Positions 1 to 12,299 are shown, counted from the first letter of the stretch. The stretch is DNA of 64,000 nt from Mastigamoeba balamuthi (GCA_902651635.1 CACRSC010000021.1:118630-182629); one strand, 5' to 3'. Numbers and translations are program-made. Notes: generated by a model from the sequence alone, not told the origin.

Positions 1-310
1 GCATATATGCCGGCATATACACTGTGCCGCCGGCATAGTCGATGGCCGAGCTGTGCCACCGGCACATAGCCCGGCACATATGCTGGCACATATCACCTTT
101 GTCACTAATCACTTGATTTGAAAAATTTCTGTGAAATCGTACTTCAAATGCGTATAAGAGCTTCTGATATTAAGGGCATGTGCTATTCATCAATTGTTAC
201 GATTTTGACCCTTTTGATGGGAATTCCTGCCCATCAAGCACATATGATGGTGGCACATAGCATATGCTAGCAGCATATAGCATATGCCAGTGGCACATGG
301 CATGTGCCAG
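1..310. repeat. Imperfect CATATGCC/TGCCAGC-type repeats
   Basis: Short imperfect units built on CATATG, GCCGGCA and TGCCAGCAGCATAT recur at about 1-100 and 240-310. A related patch lies at about 1,020-1,080. The stretch is less GC-rich than the gene-dense part of the window. No open frame here looks real. It reads as degenerate minisatellite or the edge of a dispersed repeat; I do not recognise a family. Confidence 0.5.
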
Positions 311-456
311 CGACTTATACAATGGTATCAGAGAAAACGGACCTTTTCACAGCAGTCATCACTGCAGTGAGCATAAGGACTGGCCCTATGAATCTTTGAG
401 GCAAACGAGGAAGAATACAATGTGCTGCAGCTGAAGCAGCTGGAGCCACGTACTTC

Positions 457-1565
457 TCATTGCTTTTCTCCCTCGTCCTCTTGTGTGCCATTGTCTTCTT
501 GTTCATCGTCATTGTCATCCCTGTTGCACTCCTCCATCTTCTTGCCCTGCAGCTCGTCAATGAACACAGAGCTGGAGCTCTCAGCCTCGTCTCCAGATGC
601 AGAAGATGTTTTCTTGCTGCCCTGCTTGGCTTCCTTGATGTTGTCCTTGGTGCTTCTTACAGCATTCAGCATGGCTTAGGGGCCATTCATGGCATGCCCC
701 CTCTTGCTGAGGCGGCTGAGGTGACGCACCTTAGCTGCAATAGCAGTCAGTGTCGTGCTTGCATTCTGCACTGTGTTCTCCATTGGGTCCCCAGAATGGC
801 GTGGTGAAGTTCGTGAGCTCCAGGCAGTCAGTCCTTGCCTGGACTGCCTCCTCTGTGATCAGAATGACCCTGTTCCTCGTCAGGGTGGAGATGGCATCAA
901 TGAAGGCCTGCCCAACAGCGTCCTCGTACTGCTGGCATGCCTCAGGCATTGTTGCTTGCCTGTACTGCTGTAGCAGTGGGCTGGAAAGCGAGTTAGACTA
1001 GTTATACCAGTGACATTTTCTATGTGCTGGTGGCATATAGCTTTTTGCCAGCAGTATATAGCTATATGCCAGCAGCACATAAACAAAAAGTATTTGTTTA
1101 TGTAGATCAAATACGTACAAATTGATCGTGCCCTCACTGTTATGCAGGAGGTAGTCAATATAGAAGTGTTGACGAGCTGTTATGTTAGCACAACAGGGTG
1201 CTTTACTGCACCACAGGGGATGCTGATCACCGTGTTCTTTTTCTGCACACCAGCCACTGAAAACGCCGGGTTGAGAATGAGGCAGCTCAACTGCTTCTTC
1301 GTGCTGGTGTTGACTGGAATGATATGGTTGAGAAGAATGACGAGAGTCCACTCGTCCTCACATAGGCCCAGAACACACTACCAGACTGCAGCAACGTGGC
1401 CCGTTTGCTGGATTCCATGTGGCACATGTCCCAGAAGTACATGTCACACAGGCCCACGTGACGGGGCCTGTCATGAGACATGGGACAGTCAGCGACCTGA
1501 CCACTGGCAGGTATGTCCCAGTTTGTTTTTATTGAGTCAGACAATCGAATTGAAATGAAGGGCAA
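457..1565 (-). pseudogene. Decayed coding remnants, unidentified
   Basis: Minus-strand frames in this interval give protein-like stretches of ordinary composition followed by an acidic, Asp/Glu-rich tail. None forms a complete gene and the frame is interrupted several times. The codons lack the strong GC bias of the genes to the right. The segment sits between CATATGCC-type repeats (1-310 and about 1,020-1,080), which suggests old inserted or relocated sequence. I cannot name a family and assign no function. It could also be chance open frames. Confidence 0.25.
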
Positions 1566-3043
1566 TAAAGTATTACTCTGTAAGAAGTTAACAGTGCTTT
1601 TTTCCAGGATTTGAGCATAGTGAAATGTTGATAAATGACATCATTTGGGTGTAAAGATATCGGTCTTCAAGCTAGTTTAGCACCCAAAAAGGCAACAGAC
1701 TGTATATGTATGTACCTTAAAACAGGCCTCTTTTGCCATAAATATGTGAATTGTAGATCAAAATGGAAGCAACAGGAAGGGGATTCTGGTAGTTGCAGAA
1801 AAAAATGTAGTAACAATGGCAAAAAGAGTCAGAGTTCAGTTTTACCACTGATTAGGCATAAAAGTATGTGATAATTTCAACACACTCTAAATGCTCTTTA
1901 AAGGCATTGTCTGCAATTCTATTCTGTGAAAATCGAGTCTGAGATGTGCTTTGTAGAGGTACCATATCTGAATCCTTGATGATGAGAGCATTTCACAAAT
2001 GGGAATTGATTTTCACTTAATGTACCTAACAATGAAGACAACTTAATTCCAAACGGCTGCGACATTATTCGAATTAAAGACTGAGAAATGGCTGTTATAA
2101 CAATTAAATAAGTTGACTGAGCCATTCACATTCGTCTCTGAACTTGAATGTTGATAATGCACAGGCTCAGAACAGAGAGAGAACAGAACAGAGAACTGCT
2201 TAGAAGATCCAAAACCATACTTAGCACTCTATAAGGGACTATTATACCAACCCTCTATGGAGTTCCTACAAATATCTTGGTCTATACTTTGCTTTAGAAG
2301 GTCATGATACCCTAGATGCACTGTGTATCACACAATCTCCGAGAACACTGTAGCTGGCTTCATACTAAAAATATAACTGAAACAACGAATTTGCATAGCA
2401 AATATGCTTATTAATGGCATAGTCCAACATCATACAGGCACGATTGCACAGGCAATATGGTAGAATACCTCAATTGGGACCTATACAAATGAGCAGTTGT
2501 AAATGCATATTTACCAAGAGCTCGGCTATCTGGCAGATGTTATCAGATGCAAACGAGTTTAAGAGGCACTGAAAGGATTTAACATACTGTTCAGTCAGGT
2601 CAAGAGAATCACTGCTTTGCCAGTTAAAAAAAGGGCTTCTCCTTTTTTGTTTGTCGCACATATTTCTCTTGACCTGACCTAGTAATAATATCAGATGACA
2701 TCATGCCGCAAAACAGATTACATAGGTTTCCTGAACAAAATGTTAAATGACGTATTCTTGCATAGCTGCCTCTACTTGCCCTTCTAGTCACCAGCATTAG
2801 TATAAAACGGAACACTATTGTGGTTGTGCTTAGCTAAATTCTCAAATCAGCAGGGCTGGTTCACGGTTGACTATGATAATAACATTATATTCAAATCCCC
2901 AATACGAATTCAGAAAACACTGTCTAATTCTGAAAGACAATATCATTTGTTTTCAATGGTATTGAAATGATTCAGATGCCAGCTGGCTGAAGAACTATGT
3001 ATCTCTCAAAAAGCATTCTAGATTTTTTTTTCTGTTTTCACGT
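1566..3043. other. AT-richer stretch without recognisable genes
   Basis: Only short chance frames occur and no protein motif was recognised. Base composition is clearly lower in GC than from 5,000 onward. It separates the repeat-rich left end from the first two-membrane-segment gene. Confidence 0.5.
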
Positions 3044-3620
3044 TCACAACGTTACCATTAGAAGAAGATATGTGCCCCAAGGAATGACAATTGCCAGGAA
3101 CAGTATGCCGAACACAAGGTTCGCCATTCCCCACTAGTTCTTCAGTTATTAAAGAGCAGATTGAGTGAATACTCACGGATCTGTCGAACTTCTCTCGGGT
3201 ACAGCAGGCCCACAGAGCTCCTACCCACATGCAAGGTGGTATAGCAAGCCCAACCATGAATAGGGCCATTGGAATGAAAGTCGGTTCTGATCCTTTCCGT
3301 TTCTTTGCATGGTTTCGATGACACACCGGCAGTGGTAGCTGTTGGGGCACTGTGTTCCAGAGAGACAGGATAGTCTGTGTCTCTTCTTCGCAGGCTGCCA
3401 GCTTTGCCATAGGGGCGAACACGGCAGATTCCGTCCGGTTTGTTGCAGGGGCGGAGGAGGATATGCCAATTGAGGCCGTGTCATGGTTCAGTAGGTGGGC
3501 GTCGGGGACTTCCGGCAGTGCATGACTGGCAGCCGTGTTCGGCGACAACGACGGGAGGATGACCCGGGGGCGACACACAATCTCGGTGGTGCTAAACAGT
3601 TCCGAGTCCATCTGTGCCAT
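3044..3620 (-). CDS. Two-membrane-segment protein, family copy 1
   Basis: Two exons (3620-3177 and 3133-3044) encode about 177 residues, starting at the ATG at 3620; a second ATG lies three codons in. The first 110 or so residues are polar and probably disordered. Then come a basic patch (KKRKG), a hydrophobic segment (IPMALFMVGLAIPPCMWVGA), a short Cys-containing link ending FDRS, and a second hydrophobic segment beginning WGMAN. The 43-nt intron (donor GTGAGT) falls exactly between FDRS and WGMA, as in the copies at 4278-4867 and 5045-5579; this supports the gene model. It is predicted to be a hairpin membrane protein with a long N-terminal tail. The function is unknown and I recognise no named family. 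Confidence 0.6.
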
Positions 3621-4277
3621 GAATTAAAAAAGTGGCGAAGGAATGTGAAAGACAGAGGAATTCTCATGCGTATCCAATGCAGTTCATTCCTAGGGTTTTC
3701 CGCTCGCCTTCTGTAAAAGAGCCAGCATTTCAAAGAAAAGGTTATTCCGCACGCCCAAAAAGCAGCGGCCATAAACTAAAACCGTCACGTCAACAATAAA
3801 TACACACTGTGCTACGCCGAGGACTCCATTACGCTGATAGCTACCGTGTACCCTTGAGATAGTCTTGTATGTGCCTGACCTTGGCCTCGCATGGCGCATT
3901 GAGCCCAGGTCGGCTGCATAGGCGAAACTATGGTGAACGGCCCAAATTGTGCAGGGACTATATGAATCTCTTTATCGCCCTGTTGCCAGCCTCTGCCTAG
4001 CACAAAGGGAGAACTGCGGTGCTATACAAGATTGCAGTGCTAACAGCCCATGCCCCGGTGAGATGCCCAGCACGTCCACTCTGCTATCTGCCCTTTTCGC
4101 TAATGAGGTTTGCATTGAGAGCTGTTGGCATTAGGCTACAACCTGATTATGCTCAGTTCCCGTTGCGGATTCCAGGTACAGGTGTCATTCATGAGTAAGC
4201 AAGTTGTTGCAACACCATCGTTTATCTTTGTTTAACAGGACACCCCAACTGTTCAACTAATCGCACGGTGAATCGTA
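3621..4277. other. Intergenic, no gene seen
   Basis: This is the spacer between two same-strand members of the two-membrane-segment family. It holds only short chance frames. The promoter of copy 1 must lie here, but no motif stands out. Confidence 0.45.
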
Positions 4278-4867
4278 TCATGCCACAGTCCATGCAGCCC
4301 ATACGGATACATAGCCTATCACGGGGGAGAAAGCGAACATAAACGCCGTGCCCACGAGGTTCGCCATCCCCCACTTGAGAGTGCAGCCGTCAGTACCAAT
4401 TGTCAGAGAGTGGACTGGTTGCGCACGGATCTGTCGAACTTTTCGTGTGACAGACATGCGAACATGGCGCCTGCCCACATGCATGGCTGAACTACGAGCC
4501 CGATCATGAACAGAATCATCGGCACGTACGTTGGCTTGTGCTTTGGCCGCCTCTGACTTTTTCCGTTCCCCTCGTGTGATTCTGATGGCAGTGGCCGTCT
4601 CTCTGTTTTGAGGAGGCCCAAGAGCGACACGGTGGTCTGCGCCTCGTCGGATATGCCCAGCGGGAACATCATGTCTTTATTGGTGGAAAGTGACTGAGAC
4701 ACGCCGGCGGGCACGAGGTTCGGGCTGGCTTCGAGTCTCTGGGACAGCAGGTCCGTGTCTTGCGCTTCACGCCATTCGTGGCTGGCGGAGGTATCGGGGG
4801 AGGCCAAGGGAACAATGCACTGGGGGCAGCACACTGCCTCGGTTGTGTGTGAGTGGTCCGTGTCCAT
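4278..4867 (-). CDS. Two-membrane-segment protein, family copy 2
   Basis: Two exons (4867-4427 and 4373-4278) encode about 178 residues. The layout matches copy 1: a polar tail with CPQC near residue 20, a basic run, the membrane segment VPMILFMIGLVVQPCMWAGA, the link ending EKFDRS, a phase-0 intron (53 nt, donor GTGCGC), then WGMANLV opening the second hydrophobic segment. The N-terminal tail has diverged almost completely from the other copies while the membrane core has not. This pattern suggests purifying selection on the core only. No function can be assigned. Confidence 0.6.
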
Positions 4868-5044
4868 TCTTTGTGACAGTTAGCGTGTGTGCTTAGGAAG
4901 ACCAACTTGAGAGTGAGCCGAAAAAAAGAGAAGACCATTACTTAAGAAAAGCCCCGGAAATGATGATACAGGAATACCGGCGACGTGTGGTATTTCCTAT
5001 CGGAAATCCCTTTTCTCACATACTGCCCCAGGAAGAGACTGCAG

Positions 5045-5579
5045 ATGGACTCTCACCAGAGCATTTTGCTGGACGACCTCAGGTCGCGTGGCACAAACCT
5101 CAGGGGCTCTGCCTCGCCTCGCGCTACCGTGGGGGCACTGGACGCCCCAGACGCCGACTTGCTATCCGTGGGCGCCCGAGCGCTGTCCCCGCCTCTCATG
5201 AGCACAAAGATGGTTGCCGGCTTGTCCGTCGATATCGAGACCCAAACGCCAGAGTTCGACTGGAACACGCTGGCGGTGCAGCGCCCCCAACAGCAGCAAG
5301 AGGGCGTGGAGTCTCAAGCGAAAAAGAAACCCAAGCCGTCAAACATCCCTCAGATCCTATTCATCCTGGGGATAATCTTCCCGCCGTGCACGATGGCTGG
5401 CACCCTCTGGACGTGCATTGCGGATAACCGGCTCGATAGATCGGCATGCCCCGCTATCTTATTCCCGAACCATTTGCTGACAAGCAGTCTCGCAGTGGGG
5501 AGTCGCGTGCATCGTGTACACGTCGCTGCTTCTAATCGGTGGTATCCTGGCCGCTGTGGTCATTTCGATCCTCAGTTGA
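5045..5579 (+). CDS. Two-membrane-segment protein, family copy 3
   Basis: Exons 5045-5443 and 5496-5579 encode about 160 residues, starting at MDSHQS. The core reads KPSNIPQILFILGIIFPPC, then a link ending RLDRS, then WGVACIVYTSLLL. The intron sits at the same codon boundary as in copies 1 and 2 but begins with GC (TCG followed by GCATGC) and ends in CAG. A GC donor is inferred because it is the only junction that restores the WG-led second membrane segment. The gene is on the opposite strand to copies 1 and 2, with divergent orientation to copy 2. Confidence 0.55.
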
Positions 5580-5796
5580 TCAGGTGGTATGAGGACTGTG
5601 TGTAATGCCGTGATGAGACACTCCCAAGGTGGGAGCTCTGTTCCTCACAAGCGCATTGAAAGGTGAAACACGGTGTTAAATCCCCAGCAAGATTGCGACT
5701 GTAATCTAGTGGGAGCACACTGTTGCTTGATTTTCCTGTCAGTTCTTGCACTTTTCTTCCTGCTCCACAACGGTGACTCGAAAAACTGCACCCGCG

Positions 5797-7357
5797 ATGC
5801 CCAAGACAGTCGTGCTCGTCCTCCTGTGCCTCTGTGCAGCCCTCGCGCTGGGCAGTAACAGCACCAACAGCAGCCGCCCGCTCATGCCCACCATCAGCTT
5901 CGAGGGCACGTGGGGCGACTGGGGCGGCTATGACCTGTGCCCCAACGGCACCTTCGCTGTGGGCATGCGCACCAAATCCGAGGGCGACACCCCCACCGGC
6001 GCCACCACCGCCATGAACGCCATAGAGCTCTACTGCCAGTCGCCCCTCAACAGCACGCGCGACGGCCTCCCCGAGGGCCCCGCATCGTTAGTCGGCAATG
6101 CTGGAACGTGGGACGACCCCGTCATGTGCCCCGACGATGTGCGGACTGCTCTCCCCACCGAGCACCTACACCGCCCCCCCTAACCGAGAATCGCACGCCA
6201 GTACTTTGCGGTGGGGTTCACGCTGCGGTGGCTCCCGGACCAAGGCATTGCGCACGACAACTCGGCAGTCAACCAGCTGAAGTTCTTCTGCAAGGACAGG
6301 CTGGGCAACTCGTGGGCCGGCGGAGCCATGGGCAAGTACGCTTCAGCCTCACCGTGGGTGTTCGAATTTGCTGACGGGGGCACATGCGCAGGACGACGCA
6401 CGGGTACTGGTTGGGCAAAATGTGGTGCCCCAACGGCACTGCCATTTTGGGGCTCGCCACTCAGGTCCATACACAGATCCTACCTGGCCAAGAACGCACG
6501 GGGCTCAACGGGGTGGCCTTCGCGTGCCACCGGTACCTCAGGCGCTGCAGTGACATCGGCGGCCCCGACGAGTGTGCCGTGCCCGGCTCTGGGTGCAGCT
6601 GGTGCGGGACGTACTGCAGGGCGCAGGGCGAGTGCCCCACGTGCTCCAACTTCACGACGGGGGCCGAGTGCAGGGCGTCCAACACGACGCACGTGTGCTC
6701 GTGGTGCGGGACCTCCTGCAGGCCGCAGGGCCAGTGCCCCGGGTGCGACAGCATCGCCACGAGGGCTGAGTGCATGGAGCCCGACAAGGAACAAGTGTGC
6801 TCGTGGTGCGACTCGTCGTGCGTCGAGGGGCCCCAGTGCAGCTGCGCTGCGATGGACTTCTTCTCGTGCAGAGCGACCGGGCGGTGCAGGTGGTGCACTG
6901 TCAACTGCACAGACTCGCACGGGCAGTGCCCCGCTCTGCAGGTCGACACCGTTGTCCTCAAGTTCGGTGCGTCTCGTGCGACCGGCATCGCTCAGACTCA
7001 ATTTCGTGGCGCGCAGACACGCCGTTGAACAGCTCGTCGCTCCAGGAGCTGCGGGATGAGATCGCAGGGATCCTGCACGTCGACGCGGACGTGCTCCACA
7101 TCGACCTGATTCCCGGGACAGGCGGGGACAGCGGCAAGACGGTCGTGGAGATCTCGCTGCCGCTGGTGAAGGTGGGAGAGCTGGAGGGCCTGGTGAAGAA
7201 CCCGGAGAGCGGGTGGTACCTGGGCAAACTGACCAAGTACACCGACCCCGGCTTCGGCCTCCGCAAGAAGGTCGATGTCCTTAACAGCTCTGGGGCGAAC
7301 CGCATGGCTGCCCTGGGTGCTGCTCTGTGTGCCGCCTTTGCAGTGACAGTTCTCTAA
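5797..7357 (+). CDS. VMO-I/cysteine-repeat surface protein A (3 repeats)
   Basis: Four exons (5797-6138, 6202-6335, 6392-6966, 7017-7357) give 463 residues. A signal peptide (VVLVLLCLCAALALG) leads into a domain of three similar blocks. Each has a CPxG motif, an AxG turn and an (A/L)N(A/Q/G)(I/L/V)-x-(L/F) to Cys end, the layout of vitelline membrane outer layer protein I (beta-prism). Three CSWCG-type repeats and a terminal CRWCTVNC unit follow. Next comes a module of about 95 residues (ELRDEI to GLRKK), then a hydrophobic C-terminus ending in VTVL that looks like a GPI-attachment or membrane signal. Asn-x-Ser/Thr sites are common. It is probably a secreted, anchored, glycosylated surface protein. 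It is the only copy with an extra intron (6336-6391) inside the VMO-I domain. Confidence 0.72.
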
Positions 7358-7562
7358 TCCCATTGTTGAACATCTCCGGCATCAACAGAACGTAGTGTGC
7401 ATCTCTCGTGATCCTCACTAGAAAGACGAATCACTCATGGCCGATACCGTTGAGAAGACACTGTGAATTCCGTTTCAGAAAATTGAGAGCCGCATAGGAA
7501 TACAAACGCCCACCCCTTTCACTCGTTAATTTTTCTCTCAAGCAACACACCCCAATACCTAA

Positions 7563-10500
7563 ATGTATGCCCTGCCTCTTGCTTTGGCCCTCGCGGTTAC
7601 CGCAGACACATCGCCCAGAGGCCCTGTCATCAGATTCACGGGCGATCGGGGTGACTGGGGACCCTGGGACCACTGCCCCTCCGGCGCAGTTGCCGTGGGA
7701 ATGAGCACCAAATGCGACAAGGACAGTTTCTTAGGCACCACATCTGGTATGAACGCCATCCGGCTCTACTGCCAGGCGCCTGGCGACACCAGCCCCAGGG
7801 CAGCGCTCCCCAAGGGGCCCGTGTCGACCGAGGGCGATACGGGCGACTGGGACAAGCAGCCGACATTCTGCCCCGACAACGTACGATGCCCCCACCCTGC
7901 GGTTTTCTCCACATTCCTGGTCGTTTCTCAGTTGTTCTCCGCTGTTCTGCGAAGTACTACGTGGTCGGGTTCAGGCTCATGTGGCTGTCGGACCAAGGGC
8001 TTATGGATGACAGTGCTGTGAACAAGCTCCAGTTCTTCTGTCGGGATTGGTCCGGAAGTGAGTGGACCAGCGGCGAGCTGGGCAAGACCGCCCACGGCGC
8101 GTGGAGGGAGAAGTACACGTGCCCCGGAGCGACTGCCATCGCAGGCCTGTCGACCCAAGTGGAGAAGGCCGGAGGTTTAGGTCACGACGACACGGGGCTC
8201 AACGGTGTGGCGTTCGAGTGCCTGCCTTCCCTCAAGAGCTGCTCCGCCATCAGCGTCCGAGAGGAGTGCACCGACCCCGACAACGACTGCAACTGGTGCG
8301 GGCGCTACTGCAGGCCGCGTGGCCAGTGCCCCGAGTGCAGGAGCCTGTCGACGATAACTCTGTGCCTGGCGTCGGACACGACCAACAGGTGCGCGTGGTG
8401 CGGGTCCTACTGCAGGCCGCAGTCTCAGTGCCCCAAGTGCGAGAGCATCGCGGGGATGGCCGAGTGCCAGGCGTCCACGGGTAATGTGTGCTCGTGGTGC
8501 GGGTCCTACTGTAGGAGCTGGAACCGGTGCCCCTGGTGCGAGGACCTGGCCACGAGGGCCGAGTGCCTTGCGTCCAACACGACGCACGAGTGCTCGTGGT
8601 GCGGGTCCTACTGCAGGCCCAGGTCCCAATGCCCCTCGTGCGAGAACATCAACTCCAAGGACGAGTGTATGGCGTCCGAGGGGCACGCGTGCTCGTGGTG
8701 CGGGTCCTACTGCACGCAGCGTAACGAGTGCCCCGCGTGCCAAGATCTCCACTCCAAAGACGCGTGTCTCGCTTCGGACACGACAAACGTGTGCTCGTGG
8801 TGCGGGTCCTACTGCAGGCCACAGTCCCACTGTCCCGCATGCGCGGAAATCACTTCGCTGGACGAATGCCAGGCGTCCAACGCCGCAGGGCACGGGTGCT
8901 CGTGGTGCGGGTCATACTGCAGGCCTCAGAGCGAGTGCCCTTCGTGTGCTAGCTTGACTACAGAGGCGCAGTGCCTGGCGTCCAACACCACAAACGAGTG
9001 CTCGTGGTGCGGGTCCTACTGCAGGCCACAGTCCCACTGTCCAGCATGCCAAGAAATCACGACGGTGGACGAGTGCCAGGTGTCCAACGCTGCAGGAAAC
9101 GGGTGCTCGTGGTGTGGATCATTCTGCAGGCCGCAGAGCGAGTGCCCGTCGTGTGCTAGCTTGACCTCCGAGGCCCAATGTCTGGCGTCGAACACTACAA
9201 ACGTGTGCTCGTGGTGCGGGTCCTATTGCAGACCCCAGTCAGAATGTCCCGTGTGTGAGAACATCACGTCTAGCTCCGAGTGTTTAGCATCCACCGAGTC
9301 ACATGGGTGCTCGTGGTGCGGGTCCAACTGCGCGTCCGAGTGTCCGGCCTGTGTGAACATCACTTCGAGAGATGAGTGCCTGGCGTCAAACACAAGCAAT
9401 GTGTGCTCATGGTGCGGGTCCTACTGCAGGCCGCAGTCCGAATGCCCATCCTGTGCGGAAATCGCCACGGACTCCGAGTGCCTGGCATCGAGCGAACCCC
9501 ATGGGTGCTCGTGGTGTGGATCCCACTGCAGTTCAGAGTGTCCAGCCTGCCTGAACATCACTTCGAGAGACGATTGCCTGGCGTCCAATACAGTCAATGT
9601 GTGCTCGTGGTGTGGGTCCTTCTGTAGACCGCAGTCCGAATGCCCTTCCTGTGTGAACATAACGACAAGCACCGAGTGTATGGCGTCCGAGGAGAACGAG
9701 TGCTCGTGGTGCGGATCCTATTGCAGGCCGCACACTGAGTGCCCGTCCTGCGCGGAAATCGCGACCAGCTCAGAGTGCCTGGCATCGAGCGAACCAAATG
9801 GGTGCTTGTGGTGTGGATCCCACTGCAGTTCCGAGTGTCCAGCATGCGTGAACATCACTTCGAGAGACGAATGCCTGGCGTCCAACACAACCAATGTGTG
9901 CTCGTGGTGCGGGTCTTACTGCAGACCGCAAAGCCGTTGCCCATCATGTGAAGCTATCTCTTCCAGAGAAGAATGTCAGGCATCTAGTCAGCCTCACGGG
10001 TGCTCGTGGTGCGGGTCCCACTGCAGTTCTGAGTGCTCGGCCTGCGTGAACATCACCTCGAGAGATGAGTGTCAGGCGTCCAACACAACCAATGTGTGCT
10101 CGTGGTGCGGGTCCTATTGCAGACCGCAGTTCGGATGTCCATCGTGTGAAGACATCACTTCCAGCTCAGAGTGTCTGGCATCCAACCAACCTCAAGGGTG
10201 CTCGTGGTGTGGATCTCACTGCGGATCTGAATGTCCAGACTGTGAGAACCTCACATCGAGGGAAGAATGCGTTGCAGCGAATACTACGAACGTGTGCTCG
10301 TGGTGCGGCAGCTACTGCAGACCCCAGCTCCAGTGCCCATTGTGCGAGGATATTGCCTCCGCAGCCGAGTGTCAGGCGTCAAACGGGGAGCACGAGTGCT
10401 CATGGTGTGGGTCCTACTGCAGACCAGAGGCAGATTGCCCAGAGTGCGAGAACATAACATCCGTTGCAGAGTGCCTGGCATCAGCCGAACCTCACGAGTG

Positions 10501-12299
10501 CTCGTGGTGTGGATCTCATTGCGGTTCCGAATGTCCCGATTGCGAGAACATTACTTCGAGAGACGAGTGCCTGGCCTCCAACACTACGCATGAGTGTTCG
10601 TGGTGCGGCTCCTTCTGCAGGCCTCATTCCGAATGTCCTGCGTGCGTGAACATATCAACTGAAGCTGAGTGTCTCTCTGCAAACGAAGAGCACATGTGCT
10701 CGTGGTGCGGATCCTACTGCAGGCCACAGAATGAATGTCCCTCGTGCAGCAAAATCACGACAAGCTCCGAGTGCCTGGCCTCCAACGAGCCCCACGGGTG
10801 CTCGTGGTGTGGATCTCACTGCGGGTCTCAGTGCCCAGCTTGCGTGAACATCACTACCAAGGACGAGTGTATGGCATCCAACACAACCAATGTGTGCTCG
10901 TGGTGCGGGTCCTACTGCAGGCCGCAGTCGCAGTGCCCTCGGTGCGAGAATATTGCATCTATGGCCGAGTGCCAAGCATCCGAAGGGAATGTGTGTTCGT
11001 GGTGCGGGTCCTATTGTAGGCCTCAGTTTGAGTGTCCTTCATGCGAAAAAATAGCGTGGAGGTCCGAGTGCCTGGCCTCAAGTGCAGGGCATGCGTGTTC
11101 CTGGTGTGGAACGTACTGCAGGCCAGAGTCACAGTGTCCCACATGCCAGAACATCACTACAATGGCCGAATGCCTGGCGCCCAACTCAGCCCACGAATGC
11201 TCGTGGTGTGGAGCATTTTGCAGACCTCACAACGAGTGCCCCTCGTGTGCAAGCCTGGCGACTATGGCCGAGTGCCTGGCATCGAACACCACCCAGCCTT
11301 GCTCTTGGTGCGGCACATTTTGCAGTCCTCTCTCGCAGTGCCCCAGGTGTGAGACCCTCGCGACAGAGGCCGAATGTCAGGCATCATATTCCTCTGCGTG
11401 CTCGTGGTGCGGATCCAACTGCAGGGCACAGAACGAGTGCCCGTCGTGCGGGGACATCTCGAACAGGGACGAGTGTCTCGCTTCAGGCTCTGGCCACCAG
11501 TGCTCGTGGTGCGGGTTGAACTGCAGGCCTCACAGTGAGTGCCCTGCGTGCGCGAATTTGACTACGAGGACCGAGTGTCTGGCGCCCAACACAGCGCAGG
11601 AGTGCTCGTGGTGTGGGTCGTACTGCAGACCGCAATCCGGGTGCCCTGCGGCGTGCAACGATATCGTTTCCAGAACCGAGTGCCTGTCGAGTTCCATCAC
11701 GTGTTCTTGGTGCGGGTCGTCGTGCACAGAGGGGAGTCAGTGTAGCTGCGCAGCGATGGGCTATGACCAGTGTCGGACCTCTGAACACTGCCGGTGGTGT
11801 ACGGTCAACTGCACGGATGCTTCTGCTGGCTGCCCAGAAGGGAAGACGGCAACATACGTCATCAGAATTGGTTCGCCCTCGTGGGTTTTCCGCCTGGCTA
11901 ACAAGACAACCAATGGCAGATGCTGATGTCAATGCGACCACGCTTGAGGAGCTGCGCAAGGAGATTGCCGAGATGCTGCACATCGATCCTGCGCTCATCA
12001 AAGTAGTCCTGTCAGATGACGCCGTCCGCGGTGGGGGCAGCAGCAGCAGCAGCGGGATCGCTGTGGACATCTCCGTCCCGGAGAGCATGGCGGGAACTCT
12101 CGAAAACCTCGTGAAGGACGAAGGCAGCAGCTGGTATCTGGGAGGCCTGACCAAGCACACGGACCACGGCTGGGGCATCAGGAAGAAGGAAGTCGTTGCC
12201 CAGGAGAGCACTGGCAGCAACGCTGTGAGCGCGGGGTCTCTCGTTGTTGCCGGTGCTCCTTTGGCTGTTGTGTCTGCCCTGATCGCATTCTCTGGTTGA
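7563..12299 (+). CDS. VMO-I/cysteine-repeat surface protein B (about 35 repeats)
   Basis: Three exons (7563-7880, 7955-11870, 11920-12299) encode about 1,537 residues. A short signal peptide (MYALPLALALAVTA) precedes the VMO-I-like domain (about residues 20-220). About 35 tandem units of 32-35 residues follow, with pattern x-I-T-x-x-x-x-C-x-A-S-x(4-6)-C-S-W-C-G-S-x-C-x(4-8)-C-P-x-C, and a terminal CRWCTVNC unit. The repeats resemble PSI/plexin-type cysteine knots and many carry NITS or SNTTN N-glycosylation sites. The last exon holds the family's conserved module (LEELRKEIAEML to WGIRKK) and a hydrophobic end suited to GPI attachment. The whole repeat array lies in one 3.9-kb exon. A rigid, heavily disulfide-bonded stalk carrying the VMO-I head is the simplest picture; ligand and role are unknown. 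Confidence 0.78.
8240..11749 (+). repeat. Coding tandem array of about 35 cysteine-rich units
   Basis: The units average close to 100 bp. In the middle (units about 11-20, and again 23-24 and 26-27) a 34-residue type ending RPQSECPSC alternates with a 32-residue type reading GCSWCGSHC, which lacks two residues before the next Cys. The alternation forms a repeat of about 66 residues, a higher-order unit. Units near both ends are more divergent, as expected for an array that expands from its centre. Confidence 0.8.

Noticed and set aside
457-1565. Possible virus-derived or transposon-derived origin of the decayed frames
   Set aside because: No diagnostic domain, terminal repeat or target-site duplication was recognised, so no element family is named.
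8240-11749. Regular units of about 100 bp considered as a CRISPR-like or satellite array
   Set aside because: The units keep one reading frame with conserved cysteines inside a spliced eukaryotic gene; they are coding repeats.
8240-11749. EGF-like, laminin-type or metallothionein assignment of the cysteine repeats
   Set aside because: Spacing C-x2-C-x3-C with CSWCG and CP-x-C does not fit EGF or laminin modules, and a signal peptide with N-glycosylation sites argues against metallothionein. PSI-like is closer but unproven.
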